Shown here one piece after another: positions 35,284 through 44,529 of a DNA stretch of 64,000 bases. The position numbers and the translations under genes are program-made. Under the pieces are notes generated by a model, which worked only from the letters and a program-made list of their open reading frames with translations, was not told the DNA's origin and made no database searches. How positions within the stretch are numbered: position 1 is the first letter of the stretch; every line of letters begins with the position of its first letter. The stretch is from positions 62,001 through 126,000 of the forward strand of contig NZ_JAEUAN010000013.1 of NCBI RefSeq assembly GCF_019511445.1, read 5' to 3'. This stretch comes from Aliirhizobium wenxiniae (lineage in GTDB: Bacteria > Pseudomonadota > Alphaproteobacteria > Rhizobiales > Rhizobiaceae).

Positions 35284-36277
35284 GCGACAGCCCGAAGCGC
35301 TTGCGGAACGCCGTGGCAAAATTTGCGGCATCGGAGTAGCCGGCCATCGCCGTCGCCTCCTGTATTGAAGCCTCGCCGGATTTCAGCGCTGAGAAAGCCT
35401 TCTGAAGACGCCTTTCTCGAACGAATTCGAAGACGCTTTTGCCCTCCGCTCTTCGAAAAAGTCCTTGCAGCCCGCTCGCACTGATGCCCGCTTCGCGCGC
35501 TATCGCCGCGACACTCAACGGTAACTCCAGATTTGCCTCGATGATATCGATCGCGCGCGACAGTCTCACTTTGTCCGCCCCGGTCACGATTGCGTTCTCG
35601 CCTGCAAAAGTCTCTGTCCGCGTCGCCGCGGTCAGACTTTCAACGACTAGTTCTACTGCGCGGCCCTCCAGATAAAGGTTACGCAATGGCGGCAAAAGGG
35701 GCGGCGGGGAAAGAATTTCGGCGATAAGCGCGCCGGTCTTCGCCGTAGTCTCCCATTGATGGTGGGAGAGATGATCCTTCAACAATCGGGTTCCTGGAGT
35801 GGCATCTTGCAAATGCGCCAGTCCGTCCAAGCTCAGCCATTCCGACGATGCGGAAACGACCAGATGGCGCAGATATTGGCGCTGGCGGGAGGAGCGTTCG
35901 AAACTCTCCCGCCTGCTGTTCATGATGGCGACGCCAGTTGGCTTCCTCCGTTCTGCGCCATCGAACGCAAAGTCGCGATCGCCGATCTTGAGATCAACCT
36001 TGCCGTCCAGAAAGAAGATGCAGGATAAGCCCTCCTGCAGCGTGGATTTTGCTGTAAACGCGCGTTCCTCTGTCACGTCGCTCAGATGCAGAAACAGTCC
36101 CGGCCGCAGTTCGGCATGCAGGAAGTCGCCATGGATCAATGTGTCATCAGGAGAGAGCTGGCTGTCCGGACTGGCGACAGAGACGCCATCAGAGCGAAGA
36201 AAATCCCTTACGCAGAACGTCTGCTTCGCGCCTGGCCGAGCCGCGTTCCGATCCACCTGTTCTGAAAGTCTTGTCAT
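35270..36277 (-). CDS. AraC-family regulator (PchR-like)
   Basis: A 335-residue regulator. The C-terminal 100 residues form the double helix-turn-helix (LSVAAIAREAGISASGLQGLFR and IQEATAMAGYSDAANFATAFRKRFG). The N-terminal part, with LSCIFFLDGKVDLKIGDRDF and RESFERSSRQRQYLRHLVV, is the pattern of PchR-type siderophore sensors. It is divergent from a TonB receptor and probably activates that receptor operon when the ferric siderophore is bound. Confidence 0.88.
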   Translation of the reverse strand: MTRLSEQVDRNAARPGAKQTFCVRDFLRSDGVSVASPDSQLSPDDTLIHGDFLHAELRPGLFLHLSDVTEERAFTAKSTLQEGLSCIFFLDGKVDLKIGDRDFAFDGAERRKPTGVAIMNSRRESFERSSRQRQYLRHLVVSASSEWLSLDGLAHLQDATPGTRLLKDHLSHHQWETTAKTGALIAEILSPPPLLPPLRNLYLEGRAVELVVESLTAATRTETFAGENAIVTGADKVRLSRAIDIIEANLELPLSVAAIAREAGISASGLQGLFRRAEGKSVFEFVRERRLQKAFSALKSGEASIQEATAMAGYSDAANFATAFRKRFGLSPSRI

Positions 36278-36360
36278 CGAAGCGGCTCTCTTTGGGCGAT
36301 CTTCAGGTCTGCGATACGCGAACCGATGACGGGAGCGGCAGTTCGTCGTTCATATATGCT

Positions 36361-36396
36361 GTCCGGCAAAGGTTTATTGTTGGTCCGCAAAGGTCA
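36361..36396. promoter_or_regulatory. Candidate AraC/PchR direct-repeat operator
   Basis: CCGGCAAAGGT and CCGCAAAGGT are direct repeats; their CAAAGGT cores begin at 36367 and 36388, 21 nt (two helical turns) apart. Such spacing is standard for AraC-family sites. They lie between the divergent AraC gene and the receptor gene. Confidence 0.5.
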
Positions 36397-36439
36397 TCAC
36401 ATTCCCACCCAAGCCAGCATGCCATAAAAGCTACATTAA

Positions 36440-36458
36440 CTTGATGATGCAGGTCAAG
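36440..36458. promoter_or_regulatory. Candidate RirA iron box (TGA-N9-TCA)
   Basis: CTTGA-N9-TCAAG contains the rhizobial IRO-box pattern TGA-N9-TCA and lies 26 nt upstream of the receptor ATG. RirA would repress the operon in iron-replete cells. Confidence 0.5.
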
Positions 36459-36484
36459 TTTATGGGTAATGGAGAATACGGGGC

Positions 36485-38734
36485 ATGATGCAGGAGTTCA
36501 GGGGACACGCTACGCAGAAACGCGATGGGACGTCCATTTTGCGCCGAAGAAGGATGGCGGATCTACCGGCAGCGACTTTTTTCACAGCCACGGCCAGCCT
36601 GATGCTTCTCACGGGCCCTGCCGACGCGCAACAGGCCGACACGACACTGGCTCCAATTGTTCTCAATGGAGAGGGCCCGATGGGCCCAGATCAAGGACTT
36701 ATTGCGAAGCGGACCCGTAGCGCGTCGAAGACTGATACATCGATTCTGGAAACACCCCAGGCCGTCAGCGTTGTTACGCGCGACCAGATGGAGGAACAGG
36801 GCGCCAACACTGTCGCTGAAGCATTGCGCTATACGCCGGGTGTTCACCCTGATCCGAACGGCTACGATGTCCGTTATGACTGGCTGTACATCCGCGGCTT
36901 CAACTCCTACGGCACGATGTGGCTGGACGGCCTCGTCATACCCGGCGATCCGTTGAACTACTCGACACCGACAATCAATCCCTATTCGCTTGAACGGGTC
37001 GAAGTCATCAAGGGACCGGCATCTGTTCTTTATGGGCGCACCGTGCCCGGCGGATTGGTCAACCAGGTGAGCAAGCGACCCCAGACGACGCCGCACCGGG
37101 AAGTCTCGATCGGAACCTCCAGCTTCGGCGGCGTGCAAAGCTCATTCGATTTCACCGGACCTGTCACTGAAGGAAGCGATTGGAGTTATCGCCTCCTCGG
37201 CCAGGCCCGCAACATGCATACACAGATCGACCATGAGCGCGATCGGCAGTTGATGATCGCGCCGTCAATCACATGGTCTCCCAGTGCGGAGACTTCGCTT
37301 ACTCTCTACGGCTATTACCAGCATGACGACCCGATTTTCAGCCCCCGCTTCTATCCCGCCTACGGCACTCTCCTGCCAAACCCGGCGGCGCAGATCCCGC
37401 GTGACGTTTTCCTGGGCGACCCGGACTGGGGCGGCTTCCGCCGCGATTACTATCACTTGGGCTATGAGTTTGAGCATGCGTTGAACGAGACCTGGAAGAT
37501 ACGCCAGAATCTCCGCTATGGCCGGTCCGACCAGCATATGGATCTCGTGCTCGTCAATCCCGCCTTCGCCTATACCGGCGCTCCATCCGCAAATCTGGAT
37601 CGTGTGACGGCGATTTCGGACGACTGGACTTCCACGTTCGCGGTTGACAACCAACTGGAGGCAAAATTCGATACGGGCGACTTCGACCACACCATGCTGT
37701 TTGGCCTCGACTACGTCCACGGCAAATCGAGCACCAATTTCGGCAATACCGGATTTGGTACCGTCGTCCCGGGCATCGATTTCCTCAACCCTGTCTATGG
37801 CATCGACTTTCCGGTTGCACCGATCACCGCGAGCGGTCTGCAGACTCAGGATCAGGTCGGGCTCTACGTGCAGGACCAGATCCGCTACGGCGGGTGGCTC
37901 GGCACGTTCGGGCTCCGCTATGATTGGTCGAATATCGACAATAAGAACCGCCTGACGGGATCGACCGTCAGTACAGACGACAAGGCGCTGACTTGGCGGG
38001 CAGGCTTAACCTACCTGTTCGACAACGGCTTTGCGCCTTATGCCAGCTATTCCACATCTTTCCTGCCGTTAATGGGCACCGATGCCGCTGGTCAGCCATT
38101 CGAGGCGCAGACTGCCGACCAGTTCGAGGTCGGGGTCAAATACGAGCCCGCAGGCGGCCGCGGTATGGTCACTGTTTCGCTTTTCAACCTCATCCACGAG
38201 AACGCGCTCACTCCGGTCGGGCCCAATCCGGCACGGCCGGTCAGTTACCTTCAGGATGGACGTCAACGCGTTCGCGGCGTCGAGATCGAGGGGAAGTACG
38301 AGGTGACCCCCGAATTCGACCTGATGGCTGCATATGCCTATTCGGATTCCGAGGTGTTGAGATCGACAAATGCGATCGCCATTGGCAGGGAGGTCTTACG
38401 CCTTCCCGAGCATCAGGCAAGCATCTGGGGCGCCTATCGTCCGGCCGCCATAGATGGCCTGACGCTGACCGCCGGTGTGCGCTACATGTCCTCCTACCAG
38501 ACCGACGTGACCTACCTCGATCAACTCCGCATTCCCGCACGAACATTGGTCGACATCGGGGCGTCCTACGACTTCGGCGCCTTGAAACAGGAATTCGGCG
38601 GAACCAAACTGCAGTTCAACGTCACGAACCTCTTCGACGAAAAATACGTTTCCCATTGCCTTAACCTGACCGGTGGCAGTTGCAACTACGGGGCAGGACG
38701 CGCCATCACGGCCAGCCTGAAATATACATGGTAA
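36485..38734 (+). CDS. TonB-dependent siderophore receptor
   Basis: A 749-residue outer-membrane receptor, distinct from the fhuA product. It has an N-terminal extension with a basic RRRR stretch, a hydrophobic leader ending PADAQQ, a plug with SILETPQAVSVVTRDQ and VIKGPASVLYGRTVPGG, and a beta-barrel ending NYGAGRAITASLKYTW. The ATG follows GGAGAATACGGGGC. The end overlaps the binding-protein gene by 7 nt. Its ligand is not readable; the AraC partner suggests a catecholate or hydroxamate siderophore. Confidence 0.9.
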   Translation: MMQEFRGHATQKRDGTSILRRRRMADLPAATFFTATASLMLLTGPADAQQADTTLAPIVLNGEGPMGPDQGLIAKRTRSASKTDTSILETPQAVSVVTRDQMEEQGANTVAEALRYTPGVHPDPNGYDVRYDWLYIRGFNSYGTMWLDGLVIPGDPLNYSTPTINPYSLERVEVIKGPASVLYGRTVPGGLVNQVSKRPQTTPHREVSIGTSSFGGVQSSFDFTGPVTEGSDWSYRLLGQARNMHTQIDHERDRQLMIAPSITWSPSAETSLTLYGYYQHDDPIFSPRFYPAYGTLLPNPAAQIPRDVFLGDPDWGGFRRDYYHLGYEFEHALNETWKIRQNLRYGRSDQHMDLVLVNPAFAYTGAPSANLDRVTAISDDWTSTFAVDNQLEAKFDTGDFDHTMLFGLDYVHGKSSTNFGNTGFGTVVPGIDFLNPVYGIDFPVAPITASGLQTQDQVGLYVQDQIRYGGWLGTFGLRYDWSNIDNKNRLTGSTVSTDDKALTWRAGLTYLFDNGFAPYASYSTSFLPLMGTDAAGQPFEAQTADQFEVGVKYEPAGGRGMVTVSLFNLIHENALTPVGPNPARPVSYLQDGRQRVRGVEIEGKYEVTPEFDLMAAYAYSDSEVLRSTNAIAIGREVLRLPEHQASIWGAYRPAAIDGLTLTAGVRYMSSYQTDVTYLDQLRIPARTLVDIGASYDFGALKQEFGGTKLQFNVTNLFDEKYVSHCLNLTGGSCNYGAGRAITASLKYTW

Positions 38735-39834
38735 TCTATCGTCGATCATGGCTCGGTCTGCTCCTTGCCGCCGTGACTTTCATCTTTGCTTCTTCGGCAA
38801 GCGCGGAAGTGGTGGTGCATGATGCGCTTGGCCGCGAAGTAAAACTGCGAAACGCAGCACAGCGGATTGTCGTCAATGACAGTCTCATCCTGTATTCATT
38901 GGCGCTGATCGATCCCGATCCGGTCTCCAGGCTCGCCGGATGGGGTACGCCCGGACGGATTGATGGCGGTGTATATGCCGCCTTCAGGAAGCGCTTTCCG
39001 GAGATAGATGCAATCCCGGATATCGGTGGCGTGGTCGCCGGCAAGATTTCCGTTGAAGCAATCATTGGAATGAAGCCGGACGTCTTCATCGTCGGGCTAT
39101 GGCAGGCCGGCTGGGATGTTTTGGTCGAGCAGCTTGCGGCAGCCGACATTCCTGTCATTTTTCTCGACGGGCCGCAGGTCGACAAACTGTCACCTCCCGA
39201 TGCAACTGCATTTTCGGTTAGGCTTCTTGGCCAGATCATAGGAAAAGAAAGCAAGGCGCGGGAATATGCTGCCTTCGTTAAGGCCCGGTACTCCAGAGTT
39301 GACGAGCGTCTATCCGACCTCACAAAGCCCAAATCGGTGCTGATCGACGTTCAAGCAGGCTCGCTTTGCTGCTACACTGCCGGTGCCAGCAATCGGATGA
39401 CACAATATCTCGAACTTGCGGGCGGCCACAGCATCGGCGCAGACGCCGCATCCGGTTACGATACGCGCATCAATATCGAATATGTTCTGGGTGCCGATCC
39501 GGACATTTATATCGCCACCGGCATGCCGCGCCTTGCAGACCGTGGTGGCATGGCGATGGGTGGCGGCATATCGGCCGGCACGGCGATTTCATCCCTGCGG
39601 GCCGTCACCAATCGCAACCATCTGGACAGCCTGACAGCCGTGCAAAAGGGCAAGGTTTTCGCGGTTTCCCACCAAATCGCGATCTCGGCGCTCAACATCA
39701 TAGTTTTCGAATGCTTCGCGAAGTGGCTGCATCCGGACGAGATGTCGGACATCGACCCGGAGATGACCTTGGCCGAGATCAACCAACACTTCTTTGCAGT
39801 GCCGCTTGAGGGCACGTTCTGGATTGCGCCATGA
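38728..39834 (+). CDS. Periplasmic iron-siderophore-binding protein (TroA-like fold)
   Basis: A 368-residue class III binding protein: signal peptide (LLLAAVTFIFASSASA), RIVVNDSLILYSLALIDP, VSVEAIIGMKPDVFIVG-type text and a cysteine pair in GSLCCYTAGA that is unusual. It starts inside the receptor gene's last codons and overlaps the next gene by 4 nt. No permease or ATPase is in this operon, so it may use FhuBC from the neighbouring operon. Confidence 0.85.
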   Translation: MVIYRRSWLGLLLAAVTFIFASSASAEVVVHDALGREVKLRNAAQRIVVNDSLILYSLALIDPDPVSRLAGWGTPGRIDGGVYAAFRKRFPEIDAIPDIGGVVAGKISVEAIIGMKPDVFIVGLWQAGWDVLVEQLAAADIPVIFLDGPQVDKLSPPDATAFSVRLLGQIIGKESKAREYAAFVKARYSRVDERLSDLTKPKSVLIDVQAGSLCCYTAGASNRMTQYLELAGGHSIGADAASGYDTRINIEYVLGADPDIYIATGMPRLADRGGMAMGGGISAGTAISSLRAVTNRNHLDSLTAVQKGKVFAVSHQIAISALNIIVFECFAKWLHPDEMSDIDPEMTLAEINQHFFAVPLEGTFWIAP

Positions 39835-40901
39835 GACAGCTGGAATCCCAGGCGCGTATCGTGCTTGACGACCCTGACCGCGTTCTCGGTGAACTCTGTC
39901 GTCACATGGTCGAACATGATGCAGATCTCGAAGAAGCCGACGGTCTCAGGACACTCCGGTTCAAGAACTCAATCGCCAGCTTTCGCCAAGACGGCGCCAC
40001 CACCGTCATCGCCATTCGCTCGACGGATCTTGAGGGCATCTATTTCACCCGTCTGGCAGTGGCTTCGCACATAACGGAATTCGCAGCGGATACCGTCCCT
40101 CGGATCATATGGCAGGGCGATGGTGGTGACCTGATCCGCCCGCCGAATTTCCAGGTTGTGGAGGTCCGCGCTATTGAAGACATCACCCCTCGCATGCGGA
40201 GGCTCACGCTCGCAGGTGAGGATGTCGCGCGATTTCTACCGCTCGACGCGTTGCATCTGAACATCCTAATCCAGAAGCCCGGTGTGAGCGAACCGCAATG
40301 GCCGAGCGTCGGACCGGACGGCATGATCCACTGGGCAAACCCGGACCTGCGACCGGATTTCCGCAAATACACTGTTCGGTCGATCAACACTAAGGCAGGC
40401 ACAATCGATATCGACTTCGTCCTGCACGCAGATGCGGGCCCAGGGTCGGCGCTGGCAGAACAGGCGAGGATCGGAGATCGGTTCGGCATTGCGGGTCCGG
40501 GCGGTGGTGGCCTCATTGAAGCCGACTGGTACCTGTTTGCGGGGGATGAAACTGCTCTTCCGGCGATCGCGCGCATGCTGGAGGCGTTGCCAGAGACCGT
40601 GACCGGCAAGGCTTTCATAGAAGTTGCGTGCGAAAATGAAATCCAGAATTTGGTTCATCCCGAAGGCATCAAGGTGATCTGGCTGATGCGAGACCGATCA
40701 AATCCTGGCGCGAATTCACCTCTCGTCGATGCAGTCAGAAGCATCAACTTTCCTCGCGACGGCAGGCGGATCTACGTCTGGTCTGGGTGCGAATTCGAAG
40801 ACTTTCGATCGATCCGCGCCTATCTGCGGCAGGACGTCCGATTAAGGAAGGAGGAACATCTGGCCGTGTCCTACTGGAGACGCGGTTCCAGCGAAGCGTA
40901 A
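39831..40901 (+). CDS. Siderophore-interacting protein with N-terminal DUF2218 domain
   Basis: A 356-residue fusion. The first 95 residues match DUF2218 (ARIVLDDPDRVLGELCRHM, TLRFKNSIASF); the rest is a SIP/ViuB-type FAD-binding ferric-siderophore reductase with RKYTVRSI (flavin site), DFVLHADAGPGSALAEQARIGD and WYLFAGDETALPAI for NAD(P)H. It should release iron in the cytoplasm by reduction. The 4-nt ATGA overlap couples it to the binding protein. Confidence 0.88.
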   Translation: MRQLESQARIVLDDPDRVLGELCRHMVEHDADLEEADGLRTLRFKNSIASFRQDGATTVIAIRSTDLEGIYFTRLAVASHITEFAADTVPRIIWQGDGGDLIRPPNFQVVEVRAIEDITPRMRRLTLAGEDVARFLPLDALHLNILIQKPGVSEPQWPSVGPDGMIHWANPDLRPDFRKYTVRSINTKAGTIDIDFVLHADAGPGSALAEQARIGDRFGIAGPGGGGLIEADWYLFAGDETALPAIARMLEALPETVTGKAFIEVACENEIQNLVHPEGIKVIWLMRDRSNPGANSPLVDAVRSINFPRDGRRIYVWSGCEFEDFRSIRAYLRQDVRLRKEEHLAVSYWRRGSSEA

Positions 40902-41357
40902 CGGTACCGTCTCTTCTTGTCCCAAGTCATCGATACGGGGATAGGATCGGATGCAATGGCTTCCAGAACCTCAGCCCCGGCCCCCACTTAGGACGTATAG
41001 AGCAGAGCTTCACGCGTTTCCCTCTCGGATTTCAGCTTGAGGTAAAGCGCATGAATTATCCGATCTCGGACGTGGAGATCGGCTTTGCTGTGTTCGGGCT
41101 TTTTCGGCGGTGCTCTCATATCTCAACAAGACGCTGGCAGACGGCCGGTTCCATTCGATCAGCAAAATCCAACCGCCGCACCTCTGATCTCGTGTGGGCC
41201 GAATTTCATCGCGGCTCAAACGGCGGTCGCAGGTACAAAACCTTCGAAATCAGTTTCGCGGCAACCCCGACGCTCTGTGTGAGGGTTGGAATGGGCGCAG
41301 CACGGACTAATTGGGTTGGTGACCCACGCCGTGAACCTATTTTGAAGGAGTATCGCA
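40902..41357. other. Intergenic region of 456 nt
   Basis: No protein family was recognised on either strand. It holds the upstream region of poxB. TGGGT-TGGTG-ACCCA near 41309-41323 is a small hairpin. GAAGGAG at 41344-41350 is the poxB ribosome site. Confidence 0.4.
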
Positions 41358-43085
41358 ATGAAGTCCAAAGTCGCCGACGTAATGACCGAGATTCTGCACT
41401 CCGCCGGCGTAAAGCGGATCTATGGTGTTGTCGGCGATAGCCTGAATGGACTGACGGAATCTCTGCGCAAACGAGGCGATATCGAGTGGGTTCATACTCG
41501 CCACGAGGAGACTGCGGCCTTCGCCGCTGGCGCGGAAGCTCATATCACCGGCGAACTCGCTGTTTGCGCGGGAAGTTGCGGTCCGGGCAACCTGCATCTG
41601 ATCAATGGGTTGTTCGACTGCCACCGTTCTGGTGTCCCGGTTCTGGCGATTGCAGCACAGATACCGTCGGAGGAAATCGGCAGAGGCTATTTCCAGGAAA
41701 CGCATCCGGATCAGCTCTTTCGGGAGTGCAGCCATTATTGCGAGCTCGTCAGCCAACCCGAGCAATTGCCTGGTGTCATGGAGGCTGCCATTCGGGCCGC
41801 AGTCGGCAAACGCGGCGTTGCGGTTATCGTCATCCCCGGCGATATCGCCCTTGCCGATTTTTCTGCAAAAATCTCGTCTCCGGCAGCCCTGAAATTGGCC
41901 TTGCCAAGCGTGGTCCCGGCTGATGATCAAGTCGACGCCCTGATAGCGCTGCTGGGCGAAAGTTCAAAAATCACTCTCCTGTGCGGTCGTGGCTGCCAAG
42001 GCGCGCACGACGAGGTCGTCGCAGTAGCCTCGCGCCTCAAGGCACCCATCGTGCATGCGCTTGGCGGCAAGGAGCATGTTGAGTGGGATAATCCGTATGA
42101 TGTGGGCATGACCGGCCTGATCGGGTTTTCGTCCGGTTACAAGGCGATGCTCGAATGCGACACGCTGATCATGCTCGGGACCGACTTCCCCTACAGGCAG
42201 TTCTATCCGACCGATGCGAAGGTCGTGCAAATCGATATCCGGCCCGAAAACCTTGGCCGGCGAACACCGCTCGACCTGGCGATCGTCGGTGATGTCAAGT
42301 CGACGCTCAGCGCAATACTCCCTAAGCTTCGAGAACAGACCGACACCAAACACCTCGATCGTTGCCTGGCAGCCTACAAGAAGGCACGCGAAGGTCTGGA
42401 CGACCTCGCGACCGGCAAAGCCGGAGGGACAATTCACCCGCAACATGTTGCGAGACTGCTCAGCAAACAGGCATCGGACGACGCGATCTTCACCTTTGAC
42501 GTCGGAACGCCGACGGTCTGGGCTGCGCGATATCTCAAGATGAACGGGAAGCGACGCCTGATTGGGTCGCTTGTTCACGGCTCTATGGCCAATGCGCTGC
42601 CCCAGGCGATTGGAGCGCAGGCTGCCGACAAGGATAGACAGGTCATCAGCATGTCCGGCGACGGCGGCTTCACCATGCTGATGGGCGATTTTCTGACGCT
42701 GCAACAGGAAAATCTTCCCGTAAAGGTCATTGTCTTCAATAATTCGTCTCTGGGTTTCGTCGCCATGGAGATGAAGGCCGCCGGCTATATCGAAACGGGA
42801 ACCGATCTTGAAAACCCGGACTTTGCAGCGGTCGCGCGTGCCGCCGGCATTCATGCTGTCCGTGTCGAGGATCCCGCTGAACTGGAACGCGGCATTGAAG
42901 CTGTTCTGCGCCATCCAGGCCCGGCACTCCTCGATGTTGTCACAAATCCGCAAGAGCTATCCATTCCTCCGAAGATCAAGGCGGCCCAGGTGATGGGCAT
43001 GAGCCTTTGGGCTGCCAAGGCGGTGATGAGTGGTCGAGGAGACGAACTGATCGATGTTGCAAGATCCAACTTCTTCTCTCGCTAA
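41358..43085 (+). CDS. poxB: Thiamine-dependent pyruvate oxidase/dehydrogenase (PoxB-like)
   Basis: A 575-residue ThDP enzyme. GVKRIYGVVGDSLNGL and WVHTRHEETAAFAAG (catalytic Glu) form the N-terminal Pyr domain; the central domain binds FAD; the C-terminal PP domain has GDGGFTMLMGDFLTLQQENLPV with the ThDP-metal motif GDG-N. PoxB oxidises pyruvate to acetate and CO2 and passes electrons to ubiquinone at the membrane. It stands alone, with a stress-linked lipoprotein gene downstream. Confidence 0.88.
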   Translation: MKSKVADVMTEILHSAGVKRIYGVVGDSLNGLTESLRKRGDIEWVHTRHEETAAFAAGAEAHITGELAVCAGSCGPGNLHLINGLFDCHRSGVPVLAIAAQIPSEEIGRGYFQETHPDQLFRECSHYCELVSQPEQLPGVMEAAIRAAVGKRGVAVIVIPGDIALADFSAKISSPAALKLALPSVVPADDQVDALIALLGESSKITLLCGRGCQGAHDEVVAVASRLKAPIVHALGGKEHVEWDNPYDVGMTGLIGFSSGYKAMLECDTLIMLGTDFPYRQFYPTDAKVVQIDIRPENLGRRTPLDLAIVGDVKSTLSAILPKLREQTDTKHLDRCLAAYKKAREGLDDLATGKAGGTIHPQHVARLLSKQASDDAIFTFDVGTPTVWAARYLKMNGKRRLIGSLVHGSMANALPQAIGAQAADKDRQVISMSGDGGFTMLMGDFLTLQQENLPVKVIVFNNSSLGFVAMEMKAAGYIETGTDLENPDFAAVARAAGIHAVRVEDPAELERGIEAVLRHPGPALLDVVTNPQELSIPPKIKAAQVMGMSLWAAKAVMSGRGDELIDVARSNFFSR

Positions 43086-43093
43086 ATATGATC

Positions 43094-43118
43094 GGAACGC
43101 ATCACACGTCGCGACGTT
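43094..43118 (+). promoter_or_regulatory. EcfG-type promoter of the lipoprotein gene
   Basis: GGAAC (43094-43098), 16 nt, CGTT (43115-43118). This is a perfect match to the alphaproteobacterial general-stress sigma consensus, ending 27 nt before the ATG. Confidence 0.65.
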
Positions 43119-43145
43119 TGCCGTTTGTAAAAAAGCGAGGTTTCA

Positions 43146-43397
43146 ATGCATAAAATCATCATTCCGCTGTTGGCGGCATTGTCTTTGACCGCATGCTCTT
43201 CGACCGAACGTGGTGCCGGCATCGGCGCTGCGAGTGGTGCCGTCATCGGTGGTGTTGCCACAGGCAATGTCAGAGGCGCGGCTGTCGGCGCGGCTGTCGG
43301 CGGCGTATCCGGCGCATTGATCGGCAACGTCGCAGATCAGCCGGGGCGTTGCTACTATCGCGATCGAAACGGCAACAGGTACGTGGATCGCTGCTGA
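43146..43397 (+). CDS. Small glycine-zipper lipoprotein
   Basis: An 83-residue protein. A lipoprotein signal (IIPLLAALSLTAC) puts the lipidated cysteine at residue 17, followed by a glycine-zipper stretch (GAGIGAASGAVIGGVATG and more) and a C-terminal CYYRDRNGNRYVDRC with two cysteines. It is probably anchored in the outer membrane or in the periplasm as an envelope-stress protein. GAGG precedes the ATG, and the EcfG-like promoter indicates stress induction. Confidence 0.82.
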   Translation: MHKIIIPLLAALSLTACSSTERGAGIGAASGAVIGGVATGNVRGAAVGAAVGGVSGALIGNVADQPGRCYYRDRNGNRYVDRC

Positions 43398-43403
43398 TCC
43401 TTT

Positions 43404-43436
43404 GTTGAGAGGTAGGACAGCCTCCTACCTCTCAAC
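43404..43436. terminator. 14-bp perfect stem-loop between convergent genes
   Basis: GTTGAGAGGTAGGA (43404-43417) and TCCTACCTCTCAAC (43423-43436) pair perfectly with a 5-nt loop. It lies 7 nt after the lipoprotein stop and before the end of the oppositely oriented cytochrome gene. No U-tract on either side, so termination is likely but unproven. Confidence 0.55.
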
Positions 43437-43476
43437 CGCCGTTGTCCATCTCCAATTTAGCTACACACCCGTCGCA

Positions 43477-44529
43477 TTATCTGGCGCTGAAGTATGCTGC
43501 TACAGCTGAAATATCATTGGCCGTGAGTTCCTTGGAGGCCCCAGTCATCAGGTGGTGGTATTCAGAGCCACCGCGCCCGCCGGATTGAAATAGCGTCAAC
43601 TGATTTTGTAGATAGGCTGAATTTTGACCGGACAGTTTTGGGTAGGCCGGATTTCCGCCCTGTTTGTCATGGCAACTCAGGCAAGCAGGAATCTTATCGG
43701 CAGTGCGACCTTGCTCTGCCAGCAGGCGCCCTTTCTCGATCAGAGCCGGATCAGGGGCTGCATCTGCCCGAGGACCAGGTTTCTGGTTGGCATAATAGGC
43801 AGCCAGTTCTGGCAGGCTCTCAACGGACAATGTACCGACCGCCACCTGCATGATGCCGCTTGGGCGTTGCTTGTCCGCATAAGCCTTCAGAGCATCGAGG
43901 AGATACGCCTCGGACTGCCCGGCAAGCCGTGGAATATAGCTACCATCATTCAGCTTTGCTTCGGCGTGGCAGCTTTCGCAGGTGATCGGCAGAGGCGAGA
44001 CCTCTCCGGCGTGGCCAATCCCGTGCAGGCCGGACGCCTGGATATAGGCGCTCGCATCCATATCCGGCAGCTTGCGAAGAAACGCCACCATCGACCAGAC
44101 CTCGTCATCGCGCGACTGCACAGGCCATGCCGGCATGCCGGTGAAGCGGACGCCGTGCTTGACGATCTCGAACAGTTCGGCATCCGACCATTCGGGCACC
44201 ACTTCTTTCAGGTCCGGCGGCGGGGGCAGCATGGCGAGCACCGAATCCGGTCTCGGTTGGGCCGGCGAGCCGTGACAGACGGCGCAGCCAGTTTCGAAAT
44301 GGCCGGCCGCACCGGGCAAGAGCCCGGGATCGTCGAGCGGCGGCACGTCGCCGGTCGCAACTTCACGGGCCGAGACGGAGTTGCGCATCACCCAATGCAG
44401 GAACCAGTCGGTGGCGGCCCAGTGGCCGGTCGAGGCGCGCACACTCATCAGCCCGGACCAGCCGACGGCAAGCCCAAGGATTGGCGCGATGATGGCGAGC
44501 ACGATCAGGTGTTTCCAGCGAATGGTCAT
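43477..44529 (-). CDS. Membrane-anchored three-haem cytochrome c
   Basis: A 350-residue protein with an N-terminal hydrophobic anchor (LIVLAIIAPILGLAVGW) and three haem c motifs: CAVCH near 82, CESCH near 184 and CLSCH near 282. The last two domains resemble cytochrome c4. It should pass electrons in the periplasm, probably to the caa3-type oxidase encoded upstream in the same operon. Its ATG overlaps the preceding gene's stop (TGATG). Confidence 0.88.
   Translation of the reverse strand: MTIRWKHLIVLAIIAPILGLAVGWSGLMSVRASTGHWAATDWFLHWVMRNSVSAREVATGDVPPLDDPGLLPGAAGHFETGCAVCHGSPAQPRPDSVLAMLPPPPDLKEVVPEWSDAELFEIVKHGVRFTGMPAWPVQSRDDEVWSMVAFLRKLPDMDASAYIQASGLHGIGHAGEVSPLPITCESCHAEAKLNDGSYIPRLAGQSEAYLLDALKAYADKQRPSGIMQVAVGTLSVESLPELAAYYANQKPGPRADAAPDPALIEKGRLLAEQGRTADKIPACLSCHDKQGGNPAYPKLSGQNSAYLQNQLTLFQSGGRGGSEYHHLMTGASKELTANDISAVAAYFSAR

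Noticed and set aside
40902..41357. Possible gene remnants upstream of poxB
   Set aside because: All six frames were read and none gave a convincing family match.
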